Counted from the stretch's first letter, positions 45,550-54,272 are shown. The stretch is DNA of 64,000 nucleotides from Paenibacillus pinihumi DSM 23905 = JCM 16419 (GCF_000422505.1 NZ_KE383867.1:299843-363842); one strand, 5' to 3'. A program made the numbers and translations. Notes: generated from the letters alone by a model not told the origin.

Positions 45550-46278
45550 ATGAACCGGAAACGGAATGTAATGATCGGCTTAATTGCGGCCGCTCTGTCC
45601 GCATTGCTGGTCTATGGGATGTATGAGCTGCAGGTTCGGCAAATTGTACTGCAAGAGACAGTAGAGGTTATTGTACCCAGCCGTTTTATTGCTACAGGAG
45701 AGAGGATTACAGCTGATGTGCTGTCCGTTAAGAAGATCTCAAGGGCTGCATATGGGGAAGAAATGATGACGGACCCCGTACATGTCCTTGGGATGGAGAC
45801 GGCTGTCCCGCTGGGCCTTGGCGAGCCGATTCTCAACTGGAAGATCAGCCCCTACAGGCTCCTGCCAGGAAGAGATCAGGCTACTTTTCAAATTCCAAGG
45901 GAATATGTCCTGTCCGTCTCTAACGGTATCCGCGCTGGAGATAAGGTTATTCTGTATTTGTCCGGACAAGAGCAGGGAGCCCAGCGATTGTTCAGAGAGC
46001 CTGTGACGGTAGCCTCGGTCAAGAGTTCCGGCAATCAGGAGGTCGATGATCCGAACAAATCCAATATGCTGTCCATGGCCAGTGGTAATGTGGAAGGAAT
46101 GTATGTCTCACGCCGTGACGCCAATGCGATGATTGATTATATTAATTTGAATTTGACAGAGGAGCAATGGCTCGAAATAGACAAGCTGTGCAGTCCGGGA
46201 GAGGCCAAGCTGGTCATTGCTTTCAGCCCTTTGTCCCTTGAATTGCCGGAAATGAGAGGGAAGGACGGGGTGCAGTGA
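45550..46278 (+). CDS. SAF-domain protein, CpaB/RcpC-like
   Basis: A 242-aa protein. An N-terminal membrane helix (VMIGLIAAALSALLVYGMY), then an SAF domain (about 38-110: VIVPSRFIATGERITADVLSVKKI), and a C-terminal domain (REYVLSVSNGIRAGDKVILYL) like RcpC. In Tad systems this protein helps assemble the machine in the envelope. AAAGGAGG precedes ATG 45550. Its stop overlaps the start of the next gene (GTGA), as in a coupled operon. Confidence 0.75.
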   Translation: MNRKRNVMIGLIAAALSALLVYGMYELQVRQIVLQETVEVIVPSRFIATGERITADVLSVKKISRAAYGEEMMTDPVHVLGMETAVPLGLGEPILNWKISPYRLLPGRDQATFQIPREYVLSVSNGIRAGDKVILYLSGQEQGAQRLFREPVTVASVKSSGNQEVDDPNKSNMLSMASGNVEGMYVSRRDANAMIDYINLNLTEEQWLEIDKLCSPGEAKLVIAFSPLSLELPEMRGKDGVQ

Positions 46279-47120
46279 CAATTTCTATGACACCATTAAT
46301 CAGTTTTATCGGAACAACGCCCAATATTGGAACGACATCAGCAGCGTTTGCGGCGGCATATCGTCTGGCCGAGAGTTCTGAGGGGCGGGTACTCTTTATG
46401 GATCTGAATTTGAAGAGTGCCAAGCTTCACCGCTATCTTGGGATTGACCGCCCAGGCATAACGCTGGACCATTTGCGTCCGGAGCTTCTGTCCGGCTCTA
46501 TGAACAGCGTCAAGCTGACAGGCGCAGCCTACGAAATGCCCGCTTGTCCGCAGCTTCATGTCTTATTCGGCAATATGTTCAGAGACCAGGCGGAATATTT
46601 CACTCCGGCGGATATAGATAGATTGCTGGAAGCTGCACAGGAGGCATACTCCGTTGTGATCGCGGATGTCAGTGCTTATTGGGATAACGCGGCAACCGTC
46701 ACAGTCATGCGGAGAGCTGCAATCAGGATGCTGACAACTACAGCAGCGCTCTCCAGCTTCCAGGAGGATGGGCAGCGCTGGATTGGGCAGGTGTCCCCCC
46801 TTTTTGGAATTTCATCTTCAGAATACAGAAGCATTATTATTTCTCCCCCTTGGAGAAACGGAGGATTCCCAGTGAGAGACATTCGTAAAGAAACCGGTAT
46901 TCCCCTGGCGGGGCAATTCAAAATAACAGAATCCATGCTGATGCAGTTGGACAGCGGGAGGCTGGAGGACTGGCTGAAATCAGACAAGCAGGGCTGCCAG
47001 GCGATGCAGCCTGCAGCCGATATGATCACCCGTGAGCTTATGCTGCCAAGACGTATGGACAAGCGGAAGCAGCCTTGGTTCCGAAGGCTGGCAGCCATAC
47101 GTAACGGAGCTGGTTTATGA
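46275..47120 (+). CDS. CpaE/TadZ-like ParA-fold protein with degenerate P-loop
   Basis: A 281-aa protein with the MinD/ParA layout: LISFIGTTPNIGTTSAAFAAAYRLA at the P-loop position, VLFMDLNLKSAKLHRYL at switch I, YSVVIADVS for Walker B. The P-loop reads TPNIGTTS (46317-46340): the signature Lys and the GKT Lys are replaced by non-basic residues (Thr20 at the second). It probably localises the Tad machinery rather than hydrolysing ATP. It overlaps the genes on both sides by 4 bp. The start is GTG 46275 (ATG 46287 is possible). Confidence 0.7.
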   Translation: MTISMTPLISFIGTTPNIGTTSAAFAAAYRLAESSEGRVLFMDLNLKSAKLHRYLGIDRPGITLDHLRPELLSGSMNSVKLTGAAYEMPACPQLHVLFGNMFRDQAEYFTPADIDRLLEAAQEAYSVVIADVSAYWDNAATVTVMRRAAIRMLTTTAALSSFQEDGQRWIGQVSPLFGISSSEYRSIIISPPWRNGGFPVRDIRKETGIPLAGQFKITESMLMQLDSGRLEDWLKSDKQGCQAMQPAADMITRELMLPRRMDKRKQPWFRRLAAIRNGAGL

Positions 47121-48505
47121 CTGAGCGGGCAGCAGAGAGTCGCTTCTCTCCATCGGAATATGCGGCCCGGCTAGGGCAAGAGCAGGTGAAGACAGACCGG
47201 AGGCACGTAAGGGAAGATAACCAGCCGGAGCAGGAGTTCAGCAAGCTCGCAGAGGATATTCGCGGCTATCTGGCAGCGCCGCGCGGAACGACAGAGGAGG
47301 AGCGGAGACAGCATAATGAACGTTTGAACAGGGCGGTACTCGGATTCCGCCGGGAGCGGGAAGAGGTGCTTGCGATGATTACCGACCGTTTGATCAGGCA
47401 CCGGGTCCATCAGATTGCCGGGTATAACCATCCCTATCCGACATTGGCCGAAGCGCTGTTTGCCGAAGTCATCGGCCTTCATGTGCTGGAACTGGTACTG
47501 CTGCACAAGGACGGGCTTGAGGAAATTCAGGTTGTCGGCACGCAAATATTTGAGATCAGGGACGGTCATGCCTCTCCCTCATCCTATTCATTTGACAGCG
47601 TGCATGATGTGGAGCGCATTCAGCAAAACCTGGTTTTGTATAATAATGACCGCATTAATCCGCGCAAGCGGTGGGCGGAAGTCATGCTCTCTGATGGTTC
47701 GAGGGTTACGATGACCGGTTTTGGCTTTACCTCAGAGCCGACACTGACATTGCGGTTTTATACGGTGCGTCACTTCGATCTGGAAGGGCTGTGCAGTCCG
47801 GAAGTACAGACAATGAACGCGGGCGTGCTTCAGATGGTTCGTCATATCCTTGCATCCCGGTTCAATGTGGTCATTATCGGCCCGACCAATTCAGGGAAGA
47901 CACATTTGATCAAGTCCTTAATTGCCGCTCTGCCGGATGAAGAGCGGATCATTACCATTGAGAACCGGCTGGAGATGAGGCTCCGCCGGGACTTTCCGAA
48001 TAAGAATGTCGTGGAATATGAGACGGATGAGGAAGATGTTCTGCACAGTGCTCCACAAGCGTTCAAGCTGGCCCTTCGTCAATCGCCCCAACGGATTATC
48101 CACGCGGAAATCCGGGATGAGGATGCCAACATTTATGTCAGAGCGTGCACACGCGGGCATTCCGGGAGTATGACGACCGTCCATGCCAATACACTGGAAG
48201 ATTTGCCGGAGGCAATAACCGATATGTGCATGCTTGATGGCAGGGCCATGAATCCCGAACGGCTGATGAAGCGGATCACGGAATATGTGACCCAGGTCGG
48301 CATTGAGATGAGGCTGATCAGCGGCAGGCGGCGAATTGTACGCATTGGCAGCTTGTACTGGCATAAAGGGCAGCCGGCAGTAAGGAACTGGGTCCGATAC
48401 GACATACAGCGCGAAACATGGGTATTTCCTGAAACAGCTGAGCAAGCAGCATATGAGCAAGTATCGCAAGGCAAAGCATCACCTGGAGAGGCAGTGAACG
48501 GTTAA
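47117..48505 (+). CDS. CpaF/TadA-type secretion ATPase
   Basis: A 462-aa protein. The N-terminal helical domain (about 1-110) is charged, as in CpaF. The ATPase core has Walker A VIIGPTNSGKTHLIKS (Lys261), an Asp-box-like TIENRLEM, Walker B QRIIHAEIRDEDA and the His box GHSGSMTTVHANT. It powers pilus assembly or secretion with TadB and TadC. Walker B has AE where GE is usual. ATG 47117 overlaps the preceding stop (ATGA). Confidence 0.88.
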   Translation: MTERAAESRFSPSEYAARLGQEQVKTDRRHVREDNQPEQEFSKLAEDIRGYLAAPRGTTEEERRQHNERLNRAVLGFRREREEVLAMITDRLIRHRVHQIAGYNHPYPTLAEALFAEVIGLHVLELVLLHKDGLEEIQVVGTQIFEIRDGHASPSSYSFDSVHDVERIQQNLVLYNNDRINPRKRWAEVMLSDGSRVTMTGFGFTSEPTLTLRFYTVRHFDLEGLCSPEVQTMNAGVLQMVRHILASRFNVVIIGPTNSGKTHLIKSLIAALPDEERIITIENRLEMRLRRDFPNKNVVEYETDEEDVLHSAPQAFKLALRQSPQRIIHAEIRDEDANIYVRACTRGHSGSMTTVHANTLEDLPEAITDMCMLDGRAMNPERLMKRITEYVTQVGIEMRLISGRRRIVRIGSLYWHKGQPAVRNWVRYDIQRETWVFPETAEQAAYEQVSQGKASPGEAVNG

Positions 48506-48654
48506 GCAGCAGCTCATGAACAAGTATCATACTGACAGGAGCTGCATGCGCAAAAAGCAGTACAAGCAGGTATCGCACATGGCAGCAGTGTTTGGACAAA
48601 CGGTGGCGGAACTGTACCCGGACGATATTCAAGATAATGCTAGGGGGCGATTCG

Positions 48655-49593
48655 ATGGGGCTTGGCGCGATTCTGTCTGTTTTGGGAGTCCTGCTTTTTC
48701 TTCTCGTATTTGGCGTGCTTTATGTTATGTTCCACGGAATGGCACAGCTGGAGAGCAGACAGGACAGATTGCATTACAAACGCAACGGCAGACTTGTCAA
48801 CCGCTTTGCACGCTGGCTCGCAAAATATGAAGCGCCGCACCGCCATCTATCAGATTTGCTGGAGTCCATGCGATGGCCGCTGCAGGCAGGCGGTTTTGTA
48901 TTATTGTGCGCTGTCTTATTTGTCACTGGCGCTGCAGGAGGAATTATTTTATTTCACAGTGTAAAAGGAGCGGTGCTGCTTGCCGCCTTGCTGGGGGCAG
49001 CCCCATATTTGGGGCTCCGGATGTCGCTTGTCCAGAGACAACTCAATACACAGCTTGATTTTCTCCCGGCTGTAGAGCTGTTTTACCAGTGCTACCTGAT
49101 TACGGGGGAACGTCAAATCCGGAACGCCCTCCAGCGGACGGTGGAGGAGAAGCGGCTGCTCGGCCCGATTCAGAGTGTCTTTGAGCAGTTGTACCGCAAT
49201 TTGTCTGTCCGTGGAGATGATGAGGGCAGTCTTCGTATATTTGCAGCATCTCTCGGTCATGTGTGGGCGGATTATTATGTCCAGATTTTGCGTGTGGCGC
49301 TCGCTGAGGGCCACGCTGTAGGGGATAATCTCAAAGAACTGATTACGGATATGCGCAAGGCGCGCCGCGCCAACCAGCAGGAGCGTAACAAACTGCTGGA
49401 GATTAGGATTGCCAATTTCACCCCGATTCTGTTTCTGGCCCTTTTCATCGGCATCAATCTCTACTATAACCCGGAACAGGCTTACTACTATTATGTGCTG
49501 GACCCGCAAGGGCGGGATATGCTGCTTAATGCAGCCGTGCTTATATTTGTTTCTTTTATTATGGGGCTTTATCTGTCCCGCAAAAAAATGTAA
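48655..49593 (+). CDS. TadB-like inner-membrane platform protein
   Basis: A 312-aa type II secretion F-domain protein. An N-terminal helix (LSVLGVLLFLLVFGVLYVMF), two further helices (about 75-120), a cytoplasmic F domain (about 135-260, with QLDFLPAVELFYQCYLITG) and a C-terminal helical pair (about 262-310). It forms the assembly platform with TadC and CpaF. Start ATG 48655 is seven bases after AGGGGG; the 150 bp between it and cpaF have no supported gene. Confidence 0.8.
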   Translation: MGLGAILSVLGVLLFLLVFGVLYVMFHGMAQLESRQDRLHYKRNGRLVNRFARWLAKYEAPHRHLSDLLESMRWPLQAGGFVLLCAVLFVTGAAGGIILFHSVKGAVLLAALLGAAPYLGLRMSLVQRQLNTQLDFLPAVELFYQCYLITGERQIRNALQRTVEEKRLLGPIQSVFEQLYRNLSVRGDDEGSLRIFAASLGHVWADYYVQILRVALAEGHAVGDNLKELITDMRKARRANQQERNKLLEIRIANFTPILFLALFIGINLYYNPEQAYYYYVLDPQGRDMLLNAAVLIFVSFIMGLYLSRKKM

Positions 49594-49611
49594 AAGAAGG
49601 GAGCGGAGCCT

Positions 49612-50478
49612 ATGGTAACCGGACAATATATGTTGTGGGCTGCGCTTGCCGGTCAATATGTGCTCGGCTTCATTGCAGCCGTAGCCCTGCTGCGGGCTTT
49701 GTTTCTGCGAAGACCGAGATGGCTTCATCTTGTCTCCGGGCGTCCGGACGGACAAAGTCGAATACCTGATTCCCTTCTGCGCTGGCTGGGGCTCGGGAGG
49801 GATGGCGAGGCCTTCAAGGAGCGGGAAGGGCTCCTGGTTGGCATCGGCTATTCGGGTGATCCTGCACTCTATTTATTGCTCAGGCAGCTTATGCTGGTGC
49901 TGCTTCAGGCTTCTGCTGCAATTGGCTACAAGCAAGGCATACAGCCGCTCTGGTACTCAGGCGCCGCTGCCGGAGCCGTCCTCCTATTGTTCGATAAGCC
50001 CTGGCTGCAAGGCATGAAAGGATGGCGGACACAGCGGATGACCAAGGAAATTTATACGATCAGTAATCAGCTGCTCTATTTATCCGGCTCATCCTTGAAT
50101 ATTCATACAAAGCTGATGCGCTGTCTGCCTTATGCCAGAGTGCTCCGTGGCGATCTTCAGCGGCTGCTGGGCGAATGGTACCATGACGCTGAAGGCGCCA
50201 TGACAAGATTCAAGCTCCGTATCGGAACCGAGGAGGGCCTAAGCTTTGTCGAGACGATCAGCTCGCTTCGTCTGCATGAAAGCGAGGAGTATTACCGGCT
50301 GCTGCGTGAGCGGATTCAAGACTATAAGGAGAAGCTTGACCTGGTCAAGGAAAGCCGCAAGGAATCGGCATCCTACCTGCTGTTTGTTCTGGCAGGAGTA
50401 CCGATTTTGTACATGTTTCAGATTTTTATCTATCCCTGGGTCCAGGAGGCGCAGAAGCTTTTTCAATCACTCAACTGA
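49612..50478 (+). CDS. TadC-like inner-membrane platform protein
   Basis: A 288-aa protein. N-terminal helix (YVLGFIAAVALLRALFL), a central helical pair (about 95-140), a cytoplasmic helical domain (ISNQLLYLSGSSLNIHTKLMRCL), and a C-terminal helix (SYLLFVLAGVPILYMFQIFIY). This is the second platform subunit of Tad systems. It starts 18 bp after the TadB stop with GGGAGCGGAG before ATG 49612. Confidence 0.75.
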   Translation: MVTGQYMLWAALAGQYVLGFIAAVALLRALFLRRPRWLHLVSGRPDGQSRIPDSLLRWLGLGRDGEAFKEREGLLVGIGYSGDPALYLLLRQLMLVLLQASAAIGYKQGIQPLWYSGAAAGAVLLLFDKPWLQGMKGWRTQRMTKEIYTISNQLLYLSGSSLNIHTKLMRCLPYARVLRGDLQRLLGEWYHDAEGAMTRFKLRIGTEEGLSFVETISSLRLHESEEYYRLLRERIQDYKEKLDLVKESRKESASYLLFVLAGVPILYMFQIFIYPWVQEAQKLFQSLN

Positions 50479-50546
50479 AAAAAAGGTACTTCATCCATTC
50501 CAATTAACGGATACATAGTCTATCCATGAAAGGAGGTGAGCTTCAA

Positions 50547-50699
50547 GTGAGAAATATTCTGATGACCGTCATGATGCTTGTGGTCGTTGTTCTTCTGTTC
50601 AATGGCATCATTACGCAAGGCAGTACCGGAACACAAGCACAGATTCAGAAGCAGGGGACAGCCGCCAATACGAAAATTGGCGCACTCGCCCCGCAATAA
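50547..50699 (+). CDS. Tiny single-helix protein, candidate pilin 1
   Basis: A 50-aa protein starting MRNILMTVMMLVVVVLLFNG, one strong membrane helix followed by a hydrophilic Gln/Thr/Gly-rich tail (ITQGSTGTQAQIQKQ). AAAGGAGGTGAG precedes GTG 50547, a very strong site. Its position after tadC is where Flp-type pilins are expected, but no prepilin cleavage motif (Gly/Ala before a hydrophobic stretch with Glu5) is visible. It resembles the next small gene in size and its MRxIL start. Confidence 0.65.
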   Translation: MRNILMTVMMLVVVVLLFNGIITQGSTGTQAQIQKQGTAANTKIGALAPQ

Positions 50700-50729
50700 T
50701 CTGCAGCATGCAAAGGAGGCAGGGCTGAT

Positions 50730-50876
50730 ATGCGGGGGATTCTAATCAGCGTTCTGCTGATTGCCGCTATTATTGTCATTTTTTCCGATACTTTCAGGGG
50801 AGACAGGGGAGCAGAACAGCTGATTACCGGCAGCGGCTCGAAAATGAGTTTGCTGATTCAGGGGATTGACCCGTGA
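50730..50876 (+). CDS. Tiny single-helix protein, candidate pilin 2
   Basis: A 48-aa protein starting MRGILISVLLIAAIIVIFSD, with a short charged and Ser/Gly-rich tail (TFRGDRGAEQLITGSGSKM). AAAGGAGGCAGGG precedes ATG 50730. It shares size, topology and N-terminal MRxIL with the gene before it, so the two look like an ancient duplication. Its stop overlaps the start of the next gene (GTGA). Confidence 0.65.
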   Translation: MRGILISVLLIAAIIVIFSDTFRGDRGAEQLITGSGSKMSLLIQGIDP

Positions 50877-51298
50877 AGTCACTGCTTGTATTTGTCATGC
50901 TGGCTGCAACGATGTGCTGGTTTATGTTCTCTCCCATCTATAAGCATGTGTTTATTGTACGGCAGGCTGTCCTTCAAAAGGAGGTCGACTATCTGCTGGA
51001 GATAGGGGCAAGCGGTGAGCACGGTTATATCAGCCGGGGTATGGTTGAGGAGTCCAAGGGGCGGCTTGCAGCAGTCGGGCTCAAGCCGGAATTGGCCATT
51101 TATGAGCTTGTCTCCACAAACGGCCTGGCTGCTGATAATCCTGCTGTTCCCTTGCGCCGGGGCACCGGAATCATATTAACGATTCGCTATCCTTATGAGC
51201 GCATACTGGAAATTGACCGACTGATCGGGCTGACGCCTCCTGCCGCTGATTCTCTTATGAGTGCGAAAGGCATGAAAATGAGCGAGTTTATCAGGTAG
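50873..51298 (+). CDS. Pseudopilin-like protein
   Basis: A 141-aa protein with one N-terminal helix (LLVFVMLAATMCWFMF), then a soluble domain (KEVDYLLEIGASGEHGYISRGMVEESKGRL; GIILTIRYPYERI). The layout is that of a TadE-like or minor pseudopilin. GTG 50873 overlaps the preceding stop, so it is co-translated. The exact family is not recognised. Confidence 0.65.
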   Translation: MKSLLVFVMLAATMCWFMFSPIYKHVFIVRQAVLQKEVDYLLEIGASGEHGYISRGMVEESKGRLAAVGLKPELAIYELVSTNGLAADNPAVPLRRGTGIILTIRYPYERILEIDRLIGLTPPAADSLMSAKGMKMSEFIR

Positions 51299-51317
51299 AA
51301 ATGGAGGCATTCGCAAG

Positions 51318-51803
51318 ATGTACAAGCTGCTGCTGATTCCGTTAATGATGGTTGTCTGGATGATGCTGCATGTGCTTCAGTTGGATGAGGAGATGGCGAT
51401 TCAAACCTTATTCCATGGCAAGCACGCGGTCAATCGGGCTGCTCATGCGGCAGCCCAGCAGCTGGATCAGGCTGAGCTTGCATCGGGGAAGCTGGTGATT
51501 GACCGGACCGCTGCGAGGGAGATGGCAATGCATTATTTGTACTATAACCTGCTTCTGGACAGCGGGGGGCGGCCGGAACCGGGATCGTTGCTCAAGGAGA
51601 GACCGGAAATTGTTGTTTTTGACATCATTAACGGGGATCAGTCTTTTCCTTACCGTTACAGATCGGCTGAACATCAGTTTGAGGTGATATTGCAGGGTCC
51701 GGGGATCGTTATAATAGCACAAATGAAGTACCCGCGCGCGTTCACGGTTCTTGATCCGATCGAGTGGAAAATAAAGGGGGTGGCAGAGCTGCTGACAAGT
51801 TGA
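51318..51803 (+). CDS. Pseudopilin/TadE-G-like protein
   Basis: A 161-aa protein. N-terminal helix (YKLLLIPLMMVVWMMLHVLQ), followed by a helix with HAAAQQLDQAELASGKLVIDRTAA and a beta-rich C-terminus ending in AQMKYPRAFTVLDPIEW. TadE/TadG-like proteins have this size and topology. ATGGAGG precedes ATG 51318. It is the last clear member of the operon; an M24 peptidase follows after 62 bp. Confidence 0.6.
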   Translation: MYKLLLIPLMMVVWMMLHVLQLDEEMAIQTLFHGKHAVNRAAHAAAQQLDQAELASGKLVIDRTAAREMAMHYLYYNLLLDSGGRPEPGSLLKERPEIVVFDIINGDQSFPYRYRSAEHQFEVILQGPGIVIIAQMKYPRAFTVLDPIEWKIKGVAELLTS

Positions 51804-51865
51804 CGCCACAAGCGGAAATTTGCTGTAATGAAAGGAGGGAATTTAAGGACAGGAGTGAACACAGG

Positions 51866-53095
51866 ATGAACTTGGAATGGCAGGACAGCAGGGGCGAGTG
51901 TGCAGCCCGTACACGCAGATTGCAGGCCGCGATGCGCAAATCGGGGCTGGACGCGTTTCTGGCAACTCAGAATGTGGATTTATATTATTTGACGGGCTCC
52001 ATGCAGACCGGGTATTTAATTGTACCGGCAGAAGGAGAGCCGACCTATTATGTGCGAAGAAGTTTAATGAGGGCTGTTGGAGAAGCTTCAGTCCGGACAG
52101 TATCTCTCGGCTCATTTCGTGATTTTGCCCGGACATTGGCTGCTGATTATCCGCAGCTCTTTTCAGGAAACAATCCGGTCAGAATCGGTACGGAGCTGGA
52201 CGTGATGCCGGCGCAGCTTTACTTGAAGCTGGCCGATATATTGAATGCAGGCACCGCAAGGATAGAACTGGCAGAAGGCTCAGGGGTGATCCGCGAAGTA
52301 AGAATGGTGAAATCGCCTTATGAACTAGGGAGAATTTCCGCGGCTGCGGCTGTGGTCGATGAAGCGTTGACGGCTGCATTGCCTTATTTGCGGGAAGGAG
52401 TGACCGAACTGGAATGGATGGCCCGCCTGGAGAAGGAGATTCGGGTGCGCGGACATATCGGGCTGATGCGGATGCGCGGCTACAACCAGGAAGTTGTGAC
52501 CGGGATGGTCGGCTCAGGCGCGGCCGCGGCAGAACCTTCCTACTTTGACGGTCCTGCTGGCGGCAGAGGGCTCGGCCCGGCAGCGCCTCAAAGTGTGAGC
52601 CGCAAGACGTTCATGCGGAACGAACCGATATTAATTGATATTGGCTGCTGTGTGGACGGATATGTGATTGACCAGACCCGGACAGCCGTTATCGGAGCTA
52701 TGGATGAAGACCTGCTTAGCGCTTATGAGGTATCTGTGCAGATCATCAGGGCGGCAGAGAGCGCCTTGATTCCGGGCATACCATGTGAAGCCTTGTACGC
52801 AGATGCGCTGAAGCTGGCGGCTGATGCCGGACTATCCGGACATTTTATGGGCTATGGAGATGACCAGGTGAAATTTCTGGGTCACGGCATCGGTCTTGAG
52901 ATTGATGAGCTCCCTGTGTTGGCGAAGGGATTTGGCAATCCGCTGGAGCCGGGTATGGTGCTGGCAATTGAGCCCAAATTTACATTCCCGGGCAGAGGGG
53001 TGGTCGGCATTGAGAATACATACGCGGTCACTGAAGGAGAACCGCTTGCCCTTACACGCTCCAAAGAGGAATTGATTAGACTGCCAATTAAATAA
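51866..53095 (+). CDS. M24-family peptidase (Xaa-Pro aminopeptidase-like)
   Basis: A 409-aa pita-bread metallopeptidase. An N-terminal creatinase-type domain (about 10-150), then the catalytic domain with metal ligands in LIDIGCCVDGYVIDQTRTA (Asp pair), FLGHGIGLEIDELP (His), LAIEPKF (Glu) and GIENTYAV (Glu). It removes residues before proline or related substrates. ATG 51866 follows AGGAG. The 62-bp gap from the Tad-like operon suggests co-transcription, though Bacillales M24 peptidases are usually unlinked to pili. Confidence 0.9.
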   Translation: MNLEWQDSRGECAARTRRLQAAMRKSGLDAFLATQNVDLYYLTGSMQTGYLIVPAEGEPTYYVRRSLMRAVGEASVRTVSLGSFRDFARTLAADYPQLFSGNNPVRIGTELDVMPAQLYLKLADILNAGTARIELAEGSGVIREVRMVKSPYELGRISAAAAVVDEALTAALPYLREGVTELEWMARLEKEIRVRGHIGLMRMRGYNQEVVTGMVGSGAAAAEPSYFDGPAGGRGLGPAAPQSVSRKTFMRNEPILIDIGCCVDGYVIDQTRTAVIGAMDEDLLSAYEVSVQIIRAAESALIPGIPCEALYADALKLAADAGLSGHFMGYGDDQVKFLGHGIGLEIDELPVLAKGFGNPLEPGMVLAIEPKFTFPGRGVVGIENTYAVTEGEPLALTRSKEELIRLPIK

Positions 53096-53173
53096 TGTAT
53101 GGAATAATAGCTAAATAGCAGCTATCCAAAACTATCATTTATTGATGTTGTGCCTGGAAGTTTTATTCGTTTT

Positions 53174-53216
53174 GCAAAGGGCAATGCTGCTGCAAAAGGT
53201 ATAGTCTGCCCTTTGC
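53174..53216 (+). terminator. Hairpin after the M24 peptidase gene
   Basis: GCAAAGGGCA (53174-53183) pairs with TGCCCTTTGC (53207-53216). The U-tract is poor (TTAATC), so termination may be weak. Confidence 0.5.
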
Positions 53217-53324
53217 TTAATCAGCCGTTGAATGACTGGAGTCTCTACCATTGGACACCGCTATCTTTTTTTAGTAGGATATATACAAGAATTAACGAGC
53301 TGCTAGAATAGGGGGCGGATAGCG

Positions 53325-53705
53325 ATGTGGAAGCTTGGGCAGAAAGTCATCGTTGTCGAAGATAAATTTGAACAGAATCTCCCTGTGGGGGAGTATGGGT
53401 ATATAATTGCGTATGACCGGAATGCGGATAATGCATTTGATTATGTCGTACGGATTCCGAAGGTGAATAAGAACTTCTTTGTTCCGGGCTCTGATCTGGA
53501 GCTGGAGGAAGTGCTGGTCCAGGAAGAGGTTGACCGCATTGAGCGTGAGGCGCTGATTGACTTTGCGCTGGCAACCCATAATGAAGCGCTGTTCAAGCGG
53601 ATTATGAATGGGGACGCGGTGGAAGAGGAAGCAGACGAGGAGCACACCGTCATTACCAAGCCTGAAGATTTTGTCAGACAGATTAATCTTAAGGCCTGGA
53701 TTTAA
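53325..53705 (+). CDS. Conserved-looking cytosolic protein of unknown function
   Basis: A 126-aa acidic protein. The N-terminal half is beta-rich and SH3-like (WKLGQKVIVVEDKFEQNLPVGEYGYIIAYDRNADNAFDYVVRIP), the C-terminal half helical (VLVQEEVDRIEREALIDFALATHNEALFKRIMNG). GGGGGCGG precedes ATG 53325. No signal peptide or metal motif. Not recognised; a regulatory or nucleic-acid-associated role is possible but unsupported. Confidence 0.65.
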   Translation: MWKLGQKVIVVEDKFEQNLPVGEYGYIIAYDRNADNAFDYVVRIPKVNKNFFVPGSDLELEEVLVQEEVDRIEREALIDFALATHNEALFKRIMNGDAVEEEADEEHTVITKPEDFVRQINLKAWI

Positions 53706-53818
53706 CAAGGTGAAGAAACTCGCAATTTTTCTTCTAACCTTTAATGGCAAATTGATGCCGATGTTGTCAGGAGCGGCTTAACCGTTACCCTTGTGCGAAT
53801 TTTTCATAATGTATTTTG

Positions 53819-53863
53819 CATTGCCCGTTTCGTTCAGACCTGGTCTGCATGGAACGGGCAATG
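53819..53863 (+). terminator. Strong hairpin upstream of gatC
   Basis: CATTGCCCGTT (53819-53829) pairs with AACGGGCAATG (53853-53863), with CAGACC/GGTCTG inside. It is probably the terminator of the preceding gene; it lies before the gatC promoter. Confidence 0.65.
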
Positions 53864-53881
53864 TGTTTATCCCGGAGTTTA

Positions 53882-53910
53882 TTGAGTTGAAGCCATCTCT
53901 AGGCTATAAT
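53882..53910 (+). promoter_or_regulatory. Promoter of gatCAB
   Basis: TTGAGT (53882-53887), 17 bases, TATAAT (53905-53910). No T-box motif lies between it and gatC. Confidence 0.7.
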
Positions 53911-53953
53911 GGGAACATTGAGTATAGGGCTTGGAAAAGGAGGAGCACGATTC

Positions 53954-54241
53954 ATGAGCATTACGATTAAAGATGTAGAGCATGTTGCAGCGCTGGCGCG
54001 TCTGGAGCTCTCGGAGGAAGAAAAGGAGCAGTTCACGGGCCAGTTGAATGCAATTTTGAAATATGCCGAAAAGCTGGGCGAGCTGGATACGGATAATGTG
54101 GAGCCGACCAGCCATGTACAACCGATCACAAATGTTATGCGCGAGGACGTATCGCGTCCGTCGACAGGCGTGGAGAAAGCGATGCGCAATGCGCCGGATG
54201 AAGAGGATGGACAATTCCGCGTTCCGGCTGTACTGGAATAG
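53954..54241 (+). CDS. gatC: Asp-tRNA(Asn)/Glu-tRNA(Gln) amidotransferase subunit C
   Basis: A 95-aa scaffold subunit that stabilises GatA and clamps the complex. It shows the GatC pattern [28 protein letters not shown] and [16 protein letters not shown]. It has the expected length. AGGAG precedes ATG 53954; it is followed after 31 bp by gatA. Confidence 0.95.
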   Translation: MSITIKDVEHVAALARLELSEEEKEQFTGQLNAILKYAEKLGELDTDNVEPTSHVQPITNVMREDVSRPSTGVEKAMRNAPDEEDGQFRVPAVLE

Positions 54242-54272
54242 ATTCGAACAGAACTGAAGGGAGGAATCACTG

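Noticed and set aside
48516..48830. A 104-codon frame between the CpaF- and TadB-like genes
   Set aside because: It has no ribosome-binding site and most of its length overlaps the TadB gene in another frame.
53706..53953. A T-box leader upstream of gatCAB
   Set aside because: No T-box bulge sequence or antiterminator is present; the only strong hairpin lies before the promoter.
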